A stretch of 64,000 nucleotides of DNA from Membranipora membranacea (lineage: Eukaryota; Bryozoa; Gymnolaemata; Cheilostomatida; Membraniporidae). Under the pieces are notes generated by a model that ran no database searches, was not told the origin of the DNA, and saw nothing but the letters and a program-made list of their open reading frames with translations. This document shows, piece after piece, positions 11,260 through 22,389 of the stretch. The stretch lies in the NCBI GenBank assembly GCA_914767715.1, contig OU612066.1, positions 21,920,283 through 21,984,282 of the forward strand, written 5' to 3'. Each line of letters starts with the position of its first letter. The first letter of the stretch is position 1. Both the position numbers and the translations under genes were made by a program.

Positions 11260-12170
11260 TGTTGATATTATTCGTTATATGAGCAGAAGTTCTCGTAGAT
11301 ATCACTTAGATTTATTTATAGCTTTTGACAGAGAATAACAGAAACACAGCTTGTTCAGTCAGTCACTATTTTCTGATTGTTGCGCTCAACCTTCAGTCAT
11401 CATTGTGCTAAATGTTTTGTCATGGCGCATCTCCTTCAATTGTTGGCCATTTCGAATGGAAATCATTATTGTTCATTATTATAATATAAGTTATCCTCTC
11501 GTTATTATTGTGATAGTAATAATAACTAGATATATGACATCGAGGAGTTATATAAATAAACCATACTTTGTGATGCTAAAATTTTGACTTATATGCAGTG
11601 AACAGTGGTCACAAAAAAAGTGTGTAAAATGTAGGTGATCGGTAGGGTAAGTGTGGCCAGCGGTTTTGAGGGTTAAGGCGTAAGGCTTTTTATTTTATGT
11701 TGGTAAAGTTTGATAGAGGATTTGAAAGAACGATGACTCAAATTGTATGACCACACAAGGATTTGGCTCTTCGGCTCTTCGGTAGGCTATGCAGCTTGAA
11801 TATATAATCGTAATTAATGAATTTTTTTTTTACACTTACTTACTTACTAAAAAATCTCAATTTTTCACTCAGTTGTAGAGAAGTGTCACCATTGTGAATT
11901 ACAAATCAAAACTCCCACCATAAATTACAAATAATTAAAGAGATCTGGCGTAAGTTTTTTACGGGCGCGATGATACAAAATACAGTAAGAAAATCCAACT
12001 TTCCTTCTCAGGACATCCGTCCAATATATTATTTCCTCACAAAACACCATCATCACGCACTCTTTGTTATCTTGTGCTAAACAAGATCAGAGATCTAGTG
12101 GGAAATTCTATAAGACAAGTGATCAACTATTACTGTGATTGCTGCTTGACTCATTTGGATATGCATTTAC
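11260..12170. other. 5' flank of novel gene copy 1
   Basis: Paralogous to 35600-35850 and 51820-52080: the words CAGAGAATCACAGAAACACAGCTTGTTC and GTCATCATTGTG are shared, allowing small changes. It probably holds the promoter, but I see no clear TATA box at a fixed distance. No gene found. Confidence 0.4.
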
Positions 12171-12175
12171 ATCAC

Positions 12176-12295
12176 AGCTGTGTATGCATATACTCGGATA
12201 TATATATATATATATACGTAGCTCGGATATGCATATACATCACAGCTGTGAATGCATATACTCGGATATGTATATACATATACACATACGTATAT

Positions 12296-12330
<35 letters not shown>

Positions 12331-12360
12331 GCTCGGATATGCATATACAGCACAGCTGCT
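12176..12360. repeat. TA microsatellite with interspersed 27-bp minisatellite
   Basis: Pure (TA)n tracts alternate with copies of CTCGGATATGCATATACATC followed by ACAGCTGTG. At least three units are visible. Open frames over it are repeat artefacts (runs of I and Y). Confidence 0.85.
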
Positions 12361-13275
12361 GTGCTCACAAGCACAAACCTGCAATATATGCTGGTCGGTG
12401 GGAGATAAAATGAGTAGTAGTATGAATACTGGCTATTTGTATAGAACCCAGTCTGAGCAACAAATCAACGTGTCTGGTCAGCCAGAGAAGACTTTTGAAT
12501 TAATGAGCAGCAACAACCCCGTCGACAACGGTCAATTCGAATCGGTCAATTAAAGGGAGTAACACTTGCAGGTGCGCTGCAGAATCTTGAGAATCTTGAG
12601 CTGTCTGGGGGGACCCGGATAGGTCAAAGCTGATCATTTCATAAATAGAGGTTACGATAATTATCTCTACAGAAAAAAATAATGTGTAAACATAATAAAA
12701 ATAAGAGTAAATGTAACTAATATTGACATGCAATGTGGACGTCAGTTATTGCATTTATCATCTCTAAGACACCAGAATCGGCAGAAATAGTTTGGCCATA
12801 GAAAAGGCTGTAAGATTTGCATAACATTAATCTATGTGTCACAAAACCTAGCTTCATCATTACATATCATAGTTTGCATGTTCAACTTACAGCACTGCCG
12901 CAGATCTATTCTACCTAATGTAATGACAAAACATGTTGCTGTAAACACTGACAACTAGCAAACCAAGATGAGCCTACTAGTTGTGTTCTGACACATCTAG
13001 GGATCACTTTGCAGAACTCAATGAAGATTGTGGTGTTTAGATCCAGCTTAACTAAAAAATAATAGTTATTACTTGCAGTAGGGGTTTTTAGCATTGCATA
13101 GTAGTGCTGACCGCTGAGGGTAAATGACTGTACTGTACCGTAATACCTCACCTATAAGTCACCAGACTTATAAGTGAATCACCCCCCTCAGAAAAAATAA
13201 AAATGCTTCAGTTATAAGACGCCCCACAGCTATAAGCCACCCCACAGCTATAAGACACCATGTCTTATAAGTGAA

Positions 13276-13428
13276 TCATATCAGTAGTTGATGTTTGGAA
13301 GCTCTCCATCTTTGAATCAAGCGTCTATTAATGTTCAATTCCCTTGCACTCTTGTCAAGGTTGTCATTCTTTTCAACTGTTCTCAATACTTTCAGTTTCT
13401 GCTGAATGGTGTATGAGGTTCTTGGCAT
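13276..13428 (-). pseudogene. N-terminal HTH of a pogo/Brinker-type transposase, truncated
   Basis: A 50-aa frame starting ATG at 13428. It begins MPRTSYTIQQKLKVLR and has the pattern of the psq/Brinker-like helix-turn-helix found at the N-terminus of pogo/Tigger-type transposases and CENP-B relatives: a KLKVL helix, the word NDNLDKSARELN, then RRLIQRW as recognition helix. The frame stops at TGA (13276-13278), and no DDE catalytic part follows. It may be a relic of the autonomous parent or a domesticated DNA-binding piece; the first is more likely. Confidence 0.65.
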
Positions 13429-13542
13429 GTTTTATTTATTTTGAAAGACTGTGAGAGAGATATGATATGCTGATTGTTGAAAAATTTGAATTTTGTGGCA
13501 CACATTCACTCACTACAAATGAGTAGTTTGGGAAAAAACCTG

Positions 13543-13606
13543 CCCTCAGAGGGTTTCAAACTCGCAACTTCATGCTTACAAGTTGCACACTGAGCTATAC
13601 AGCTTC
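13543..13606 (-). repeat. tRNA-derived (SINE-like) segment
   Basis: On the minus strand it shows an A box (TAGCTCAGTGTG) and a B box (GAGTTTGAAACCC) at tRNA spacing, but no full cloverleaf. It lies within the pogo-like element. Confidence 0.5.
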
Positions 13607-13734
13607 GGTGATTGTAAAAGGTTTCAGTCCAAATTAAATATAAAAATGCTTCAAATGATAGTCGTGTCTATATGCTACTCTCTTAGAGCCGCCTTCACTT
13701 ATAAAGGTGAGGTAAAGGTGAGGGATTACGGTAT

Positions 13735-15552
13735 TTGTTTTCATTGTTATAAGCTTATGATCCTTAAAAGTTCTAGGTTTTGCCTAAGGAAGAGACAAAA
13801 GAGACTAAGAGACAAATTATTTATACAATCTTGTGTGGAAAGGTCTTTTACATATTTTCACCGATCTTTCTTGCGCTTAAGCAATAAGGAGCTGATATAA
13901 CTCTAGACGTCCCTTGATTATATACATTATTTCATTGACAGAGATACAGTAAACTGTTATGCCCTGCACAAAATAATCATGTCATATCTTGCATTTAAGT
14001 GTGACAGTATTTAATGCTATTATCTTGTCTAAGAAGTATATTGAGTCCATGATCTGAACACCCTAACCTCGTCCTCGTGACATGCGGCTTGCGCCCTCCT
14101 GCTTCCATAATATTATTATAGTTGTTAATCAACTATTGCCGTGTTATCCCCACCTGGATTATAAGAGGACAACTCTGAAATTAGTGATTTTCTCTGAGAT
14201 CATAAGGTCAATGATGCCTGAATAGACATGTGTTTTCAACATCAATGATTGGCGACTTGAGAGTCGGTGTCTGTGTTCAGGTAAAGAAAGTTCATAAAAA
14301 GTCTGTTAGCAGAGAAGATAAAATATACAGGTTGCAAATAAATAGTCAGTCGGATATTAGATACCTGGTTTTGTTTGCTTGATTGGAACATTTTTATTGA
14401 CTGCTACAGCAAGGTAATGCCATAGTTTTATATTTCAAATGCATTCTGTGAAACTATCATTAACATGCTATTGAGAGATAACTAACTCAACTGGAAGTGG
14501 CTGAACAGCTAGGAGTCGGCCGGTCAACTCTGAGTCTACTCTTTGCTTGGTCTGAGCAATGAGGGAGTTCATTAGATCATTTGTTAGTCTGAGACTCACT
14601 GATCACAGCCCCCTGGAATGTAGTCCCAGGGGCCCATATCACTGACTGATATCTATTCTATTGTTGTAGCAAGCTACTGTGTATCTCAATCATTCTATCT
14701 TATTACAGATATGATATGATAGAATTAGATGGAATAGTAGTAGATTCTTGTATGGATGTATATAAAACATTAAATTGAAAGTAATTAATGAGTAGTGATG
14801 CTGGATCACCACATGACAAAACGTAATTGGCTTGTTGTGCATATGACCTCCCTCCTGTTCTTCCTGGAGGAGAGGGAGCTCATGGTTGTGCAAATAAGTA
14901 AGAATGAACCGCCTCCGTATTCACCAAAAAAACACGCCCAGTTGGTGTGGGTACCCCTAGGCCTATATATATAATATATATATATAGGCTTGCATATATA
15001 TTTGTCGCTTCTCATCGCTCCGCACCTATTTTTCATACGCTAATTTCTCACCAAACGAGCGCATGTTTGGCAAGTGACCACTTTAATGGGACACGTAATA
15101 TCTGGACTGGCCCCACCAGATTCAAACCTAGCTATGTATTCGCAACGTGGTATGCGGATATTGTTTGGGTGATGAGTAAACAGGGACTCCATGGTGTGGT
15201 GTGGACTGTGAATAGTAGGCCTATGACAGAAATTGCCCTCATCATCGTCGGTATGCTAATATGCAAGCCTGTACCGTCACTACTATATGGCAATGGTCAC
15301 TGAACCAATAGGCCAACCAAAGGCTGCAGTTATTTCTTTGATTACCCTGTGGAAAGATAAATCTTGTCGAGTTATTCAATTTCTGTCTTCTCCTGCACCA
15401 TTCAACAACTATATTATACTGAGCCATGTTTCATCTCCTGTAGATGGCGTTGGCTTTTGGTAAGGCAGTGAGTTGGGCACTTCAGGCTCGTATGTCTAAT
15501 CTAACGGTGCCTGCAGCCAGCACCAGTATACAGTATACAGTACAGCAGCTCT
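13735..15552. other. Spacer upstream of the acyl-CoA oxidase fragment
   Basis: No gene recognised. It contains a perfect TA palindrome (14960-14993, AGGCCTATATAT and its complement). The open frames over it have no recognisable domain. Confidence 0.4.
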
Positions 15553-18500
15553 ATGGCTAATAACCACAGTCCCTCAGCTCTAAGAGATGACTGGCCTAAG
15601 CCTCACTTTAATATGGATAAGACGATGGAGATTCTCGATCATGATAATCTGGAGATGAGGAAAGAGATGAGAGAATTCTTACGTGATCCTGTCTTCGCTC
15701 CAAAGTAAGACTTCAGGGGTAAAAGGTTTCAAACTCTGACTAGGAGCTGCAGCAGAGAGATTTAGTTGCACTCTCTAGTTACATAATGTCTGTCTTTGAT
15801 AATATTTGATCATTTGCAGAGTAAAATTTACATTGGAGGTTAATAGCGTCTTTGCACTAGTAAGAATTAACGAAATTTATTTGTCTTCAAAATAGTTAAA
15901 ATAAAGTTCAAAACAGTTAAAATAATGTTTCGCTAATACATACTCATCCAGGATATGCGATCAAAATATAAATTGTTTGAATATTAATATTCTGTATATA
16001 AACTCAAGGTTATATAGATTCTTCAATCACTATATAATTATATAATTGTATGATTCAGATACATCTCATCACTATAAATTGTTACTATGTAGATACTTCA
16101 TATCACTGATAATATTATTATGTAGATATAACATTCCACTAGAAGAGGAGAGGGAGGTAGCCTTACAAAGGCTACAGAGAATCTCTGATGGCGGATTTAT
16201 CTCTGTACTCAACTTTAATGACAATCCTCGTAAAATATTCGCTGCTCACGAGCTGGCAGCTGTGGTCGACTCAGCTATGGCTACAAAGATGACTGTCCAG
16301 TTTAATCTGTTTGGTAGGTACAACAGAGCGGTGGTTATACAGCTGTGACTGGGCGCTTTATATCCCAGTCTGATAATTATCAGTATAAGTTTTTAGTATG
16401 AGTTTAACACATCAAGCTTCCTTGATTCACAATCAAAGTCCTTTAGCTTTGTGACTGAAAGTTTAAATTTTGTGTTTGTTATGTCAGAAAGTTAGTGAGT
16501 ATTTTGCTTGCTGGCCAAGTATGAGAACTATCACCATGCATTCCAAAATAAAATCACTTACAGAGAAATTCATTCATCGCTTGCTTTTACAACTAGCAAT
16601 GCACAGCAAGCAGTTTATACATTAGCTTTCTGTTGTCTGCATGACAAGCACTGCACAGCCTTTGTCATGTAATGTTGTAATGGGATTCACTGCCCTTCTA
16701 CTGTTAGTATCACAGAACCTGTTGCTGAATGAGGGAGATAAACTTGGGTTAATCGACTCATGAATTGAGGCGCAAGCATTGAATATTTCATGCCATGACG
16801 AGAATCTGTTTTTTTCTCACATCTCTTACTCATATCATACCACACCATCTCATTGTGACCTTTCTTCTATATATTATTGCCAACTTCATATGATCTGTAC
16901 CCAATTAACTCCCTCTCAGTTCATTTCTGTATCATTAACATATACTAATAACTCATATCATCTAATAGGAGGTAGATCAGTTGGTTAGAGCGCCGTCCCT
17001 TCAGCATGCAAATGTTGAAGGTCGTGGGTTCAAATCCCACTGCAGTCTATTGACTATTGGGGTTTGGTTGGCCCCTGGTGTGCTCCCACCTGCCTACAAA
17101 CAGAGAGCAAATGGGCGCAGGTATCGCAGCCTAGCCCCTAAGGCAGCTGGTATTTTGATGCCGATTCTCCGGGACGTGGCGTGTGATAGGACATTTGATT
17201 TTGCCATTTTAATCAACCATTTTTTATCTGAATATAACAGGGGTACAGTGTTAAAGCTTGGTACAGAGAGACATCACAGTAAACTCATCAAGGGAATCGA
17301 TACTCTGGAGGATGTCGGCTGTTTCGGTCTGACTGAGTTAGGATATGGTAAGTAAAACTAAAACTAGATATTAATAATATATGCTGCAAATTGCTACTGT
17401 ATGGATGAAACTCTTTTCTAATCCTGTAAATTGTTACGGCACCTCAATTACTAGTTACCCAAGTAATTTTCTGTAGTCCATTACCAAGCTTCTAAACATT
17501 TATATCCTCAAAGCTTCAATCATTCCAAACTTGAGTAATGCTGATTGTATCAATTTGTGCTAAAGTTTGTCACTTGATATACAAGCAAGCCTCATATCCT
17601 GAGTCAGCACCTGGACTTTTATTGATGAGTGATGTACAATGGCAAGCTATAGATTTGGAGTTGCCTCCTACTTGAGTAACTCTAACGAGTCCACTTCTTC
17701 TTTATTTAATAATCAGGTAATAATGCAGTGGAGATGGAGACTACAGCTATATATGATAAGAAGACATCAGAGTGGATAATAAACAGTCCTACTACTGTGT
17801 CTCAAAAATACTGGATCACTAACGGAGCTGTACATGCTAAACATTGTGTGGTATTCGCCAGGTGTGTACCTCTACTTCTGAATAATATACTGGTCTATAT
17901 ATCAGAAACGTGTTAAATATCGGGTTACAAGTGACATCAGTTTAATAGACCACAGGGTGGGTATCAATATGTTTTGTGAACTGAACACCTCAGTGATAGT
18001 TTGTATATAAATTATCAGTGATTGTATTCATAGTATAATTTTATTTGATCACGGATATCCACAAATATTTTACCTTAATGTTGACCATGTCTTTTTTGGA
18101 TATCCGTAATACTGCGTTGGAAGCTGATTTAATTCTGATGTTATCTAGGGGGGGGGGAGCCTCATCAAATACCTTGCCAAACTTTAATGATCAGAATTGT
18201 TTAAGTACATCACTCTGTTATCTGATTTGTTATATTACAGTGTATTTTCTCTCCAAGTCTGTTTCATCATTGTCATCATGGTTATATTACGGTATATTTT
18301 ATAACTTCCCTCCCACCATTCTGTATGATTATTGTTTCATATTATGATAGATTGATGGTAAATGGTAAAGACAATGGTATACATGGTGTGGCAGTCCGAA
18401 TCAGAGATGAACAACTTGAAACTATGCCGGGTAGGTCACTCCCCCCCCCTCTCCTCTAACTTTTGCTCCAATTATAGGATCACTATTCATGTTGATAATG

Positions 18501-19445
18501 GATATATTCTATCTAGATGAAGTTTGGAAACATTTAAACATTGGTTTACTTAAATTATCCCGAGCTATATGGTAAAAGTATATGGGTTCTGAGATGAGGT
18601 GGATGTATGGTAAATATAGGAGACAAAATCTTTAAGGGACCACTTCTCATTCATGTATAGTTCCTCTTTAGGACGAGGATACATTTTTTGTATTGAATTC
18701 ATTTATTTATATATGATTCATATTTTAAGGTGTGAGGGTGGAGGATATGGGTTATAAGATGCAGCTTAATGGAGTAGATAACGCTAAACTCATATTTGAC
18801 AATGTCCGAGTACCAAGAGAGAATCTGCTCAATAAGTTATCCGATGTAGATGAGAATGGTGTATTCTCTTCTCCTATAGCTGGAGGCCGCGCCAGGTAAG
18901 AGCAGATACTACTATTAACTCACAGGTCGACTGTAACCAGAAAATAGTGTTATATTATATCCCAATATGTTATATAAATATATACTTTATTATTGCCGGT
19001 CAATAAACAGTTGCCGATGTTATAATTTGTTGATTATCCCTCACACTATAAATTGTGCTGACACTTAATTCTCGGAGTAGTTTATTTTGAGATAGAGAGA
19101 GAGACAGCGCTACTCTGATATCCCTGTATTATTGATATATTATTGATATTATGTTCTATATATTATATAATATTACATGTATTATATATTATATTATTGA
19201 TTATTGTATTATTATTGTATTATTGATATATTACACCCTCTGCTGACAGCTGAGCTAATCTGCATAATGATGACTTACTTAGTTTTCTCCCCCTTGTAGG
19301 TTCCTGACAGTAGCGGATCAGCTCTTATCAGGATGTTTATGTATAGCTTCTATGTCTCAAGGTGTGGCTAAGGCAGCATTAGCTATAGCTATGAGATACA
19401 CTGCTACAAGATTTACTGTTGGACCTACAGGAAAATCAGACTACT
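15553..19445 (+). CDS. Acyl-CoA oxidase, 5' half (C-terminal half missing)
   Basis: Seven exons with GT-AG borders: 15553-15704, 16126-16317, 17241-17347, 17717-17861, 18351-18430, 18730-18895 and 19300-19445. The joined frame is open for 329 aa, about half of a peroxisomal acyl-CoA oxidase. These enzymes oxidise acyl-CoA to trans-2-enoyl-CoA with FAD and produce H2O2. Visible family motifs are [26 protein letters not shown] followed by the FAD-contact region, [37 protein letters not shown] and [12 protein letters not shown]. The following exons (C-terminal oxidase domain and PTS1 signal) are not found before TRIM-B begins at 20.6 kb. It is therefore either a truncated duplicate or a gene whose 3' end was lost. 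The RG in LFGRG depends on the donor chosen at 16318. Confidence 0.8.
16971..17047 (+). repeat. tRNA-derived (SINE-like) segment in an acyl-CoA oxidase intron
   Basis: A box GATCAGTTGGTTAGAGC and B box GGGTTCAAATCCCAC at tRNA spacing. The anticodon arm is abnormal (a loop of about 12 nt between CTTCA and TGAAG), so it is a relic rather than a working tRNA. Confidence 0.6.
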
Positions 19446-20641
19446 GTAAGTGTCCACATATAGGTCAAAGAAACTTGAGTTTTTTCTCGTGAGTCCTAAA
19501 TTCCGATTCAACACAATATACCTAAAGCTTCTCATAAGTAAATGAACAGTAGATATTTTCAGAAATAATATATACGCGTGTGTTACCAATGCATGCTGAC
19601 TATTCTGCTCATGTAGAATAGTAATGCAGATGTTTTATTATAAGAACTCAATTCTTCTCTCAGAAAATCTTGACTGCTCACTAGCATGAGTTTGTTCTGC
19701 AAACACCTCACAAACCCAAGATGTAAGCCTTAGTAAAGTATCAGGTTGCCCATTTCTATAATTATCCACAAATATTCTGCCAATATTAATAAGTTGGTCA
19801 TGAGTTGTGCACTAATCAATCATAGTGATGGTGGTAATCATTAATTAGTACCTATATTAAGACACACGCAAGGTGTATTATCACTAACCTAACCTGAGTA
19901 ATCTCACCCTGCAATGCAACTTAACCAAGTTCGAGTAAAAATCATCGTTCCTGGTGTTACACTGTTGTGTGCGATTCCAATTTACTTGGTCTTCAACACC
20001 TGTCTGGACTTGCAAACTACAGCAACCAACAAAAAGTGACTCCATCTTTCACTCGAGATTTCAGCGGTACGGTTGCTCAGTCTAAGAGGATGAAGTTATG
20101 AAGCCACATGAGAAGCTATCGGTTGTATCGTGTTCTCTCTCACAGACAGTAACCCCAACCCCCGTCCACCTTCCAATGAGTATGTATAGGAATCTTAGAA
20201 TAACTGGATACTCTATAGATCAGACCCAGTATTATATTTGTGTTTTTCTGTTTAATGCGGAGTCTCCCAACATACTTGGTCGAAAGATAATCTCTCACTT
20301 GATACAGTCACAAGGTGACAGCTTGAACTTTAAATTAATCAAGAATTAGTCAAGACTGAAGCCATATTAACCTGCTGAAAATTTGAATGTGTTCATACCC
20401 ATAATTAATTGATCAGATAGCGATCAAAGCAAGCCGCGAAAATAGGTGTAGGTTTGACACCAGCAGTATTAAGAACAGAGGTAGTCTGATCAAATGAGAC
20501 TAAGGGATAAATAACTATTCTAACGGGTATTAAAGCAAAATGACTGTATGTTAGAGATTTTAAACTGCAACATAGATGACCACTCTTACAGTTTTGTTTT
20601 GCTTATTTGACAGGCTATAAAGTTCAGGCCGTTTAACTTAT
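19446..20641. other. Spacer between the acyl-CoA oxidase fragment and TRIM-B
   Basis: Searched by eye for further acyl-CoA oxidase exons; none seen. The 83-codon frame at 20098 shows no match to any neighbouring gene. Confidence 0.45.
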
Positions 20642-20754
20642 TACACAGCAGTCTGCAGTCAGAACTTGAACAAGGAAGCTAGTAACGAGCAGTGGAGATT
20701 TAGATAGAACTACACACAGAGAGTTTACAGGGCACAACTGTTGAGAAACAACAG
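20642..20754 (+). other. Predicted untranslated first exon of TRIM-B
   Basis: Matches the TRIM-C and TRIM-D first-exon block: ACACAGCAGTCTGCAGTCA, then CTTGAACAAGGAAG, ending before donor GTCAGT at 20755. No ATG in a long frame. The transcription start is not known; the left edge marks where similarity begins. Confidence 0.55.
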
Positions 20755-21918
20755 GTCAGTGGTATGCTATGCAATACTATTCATCATTTAGTACCAGATG
20801 TTAAAATTTTGAATACATGTATCCTAATGTTGTTTTACACAGGTCAAGCTCATAGTGGGCTTTCTACCAATAAAATCTGGTGTTATAACAACAGTTTGCT
20901 GCAAGTGTGAATGAAAACAGTCTTCTCATTTTATTCTCTTGTTCGCTGCCCCATCCTAGGTCAAGTTTGATCTAGTTTGTAAGCGGTTGAGTTTTACCCC
21001 TCTATTGACAGGACTCTGTTGCTGGCAAAGTGGACTAAACTTGGTTTAGAGTCTAGACCCTTCCCTGGAAACAGTGATAAAGTTTCGACTGTAGTAAACA
21101 AAAGCCATTTCGATTCTAAGGAGGTTATGGATGGTGATGTGCGCCTCCCACGTATCTTTTACACCCTTTGGCAAGCAAACATACCTTTGGGAGGCAAGAC
21201 AGGCTCGACTTGATATTTTAGTTCTAGGTATTGTTAAAGCAATATTATTATGTTGATCGTTGGCTCATGTTTTAGGGCTCCACCAGGTAGCACAACATCA
21301 CACGAGAGAAATGGCCGTCTCCGTAGCAGAAGATACAACCCACCTGGTAACATGTGGTAACTGCCTTGAAGAGGAGGGGTTTATCCATAACCCGATGTTT
21401 TTACCCTGTACTCATGTCTGCTGTGAGACTTGTCTGAGGAGGCAACTCAAGAGGACTGATGTAATCGAATGCAGAGTTTGTTAGTAAGTAACAGGGTCAT
21501 TGAGCATCTTATATAACAGATTCCTCCAAAAACAACTGTCCAATAATGCTCTGATTTAGTTTCATTTCAACAGCAATATTTCGATTGTTGTCTATTTTCA
21601 AACAAATTCAGCTAAGGAAGCTTGATAATTTACCCTATGAGTCTGTAGCTAACTGTAAAACATTCTTTCACCTAGTTTCGCTCTGCCCAAGATGGTTGGC
21701 CATGTAGTGTTTGTGGGATTAATGTTGGGATAGAAAACTCAAGATGACAGCCAACACTTACTGTCTGACCTGTGAACATAAGTACTGTGCTGCTCATCAG
21801 AAGGTAAATACTATAATCGAGAACCTGTGGCTGTGTGTCTGTTAGTCAAGTCTGAGAACTTATCTTGTAATTTGAACGGCATTATAAGCGAGAGCTATGC
21901 TGTGTTTTATATAATATA

Positions 21919-22389
21919 CAGTGTAAGCTGTATAATTCGAATCCTGTTAATATGAAATTCCTGTTAATTCAGACACCTGAGGTTGGTCCCAGCTCAGCCA
22001 ATGGTTTGTACACCCTGTTAATTCTAAGTTGTAATTGTGATTCGAAGTTGTGCTCTCTGACCAAAGTAGAAAGTAACTCCATTTTCAGAGATACTCTTTT
22101 GTCAAATCAGACAAAGGAAGTGATCATGGTTTTGGATTTAGCAATCGTTAACAAAGCTGTCGACGCTGCTTATCCAATTCAGCGGTTACTACTGTTCACT
22201 CAGTCATCAGTGTTCTATTCCTATTATTACAAAAAAAAATTTCTTCATGTCGACAAGAAAGTCTGTTTTACAAATACGCAACACATTCGTTGTACATTCC
22301 CGCGAGCTGGCATTTTAGTAATTAGAACAATTCATAATTAGAAACAATTTTTCGGGTCCGCTGGAGTCTGAATGAAGTGACATATACTG
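21919..22389. mobile_element. Possible Tigger/pogo-like MITE in a TRIM-B intron
   Basis: The left end CAGTGTAAGCTGTATAATTCGAA resembles Tigger-type ends (CAGT..., then AATTCGAA); the right end reads CAGTATATG on the complement. A TA precedes the left end but not the right end. It interrupts an intron that is shorter in TRIM-C. The 129-codon frame inside has no transposase motif. Confidence 0.35.

Larger units (their letters stand above)
13138..13731 (-). mobile_element. pogo/Tc1-mariner-like non-autonomous element
   Basis: Flanked by TA on both sides (13136-13137 and 13732-13733). Terminal inverted repeats begin CCGTAATACCTCACCTATAAG at the left and, complemented, CCGTAATCCCTCACCTTTACC at the right. 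Inside is a minus-strand helix-turn-helix reading frame (13276-13428) and a tRNA-like stretch (13543-13606). About 594 bp, far too short for a full transposase. The family name is inferred from the TA duplication and the HTH type. Confidence 0.7.

Noticed and set aside
12074-12408. Several overlapping frames rich in Ile and Tyr
   Set aside because: They are translations of a TA microsatellite and its minisatellite.
14947-15303. 118-codon plus-strand frame
   Set aside because: It starts in a TA palindrome, shows no domain and has no paralogue in the other modules.
16971-17047. Functional tRNA gene
   Set aside because: A and B boxes are good, but the anticodon arm would have a loop of about 12 nt and the acceptor stem does not pair.
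21952-22341. 129-codon plus-strand frame in a TRIM-B intron
   Set aside because: It lies within a probable transposon-like insertion, has no transposase motif and no counterpart in TRIM-C.
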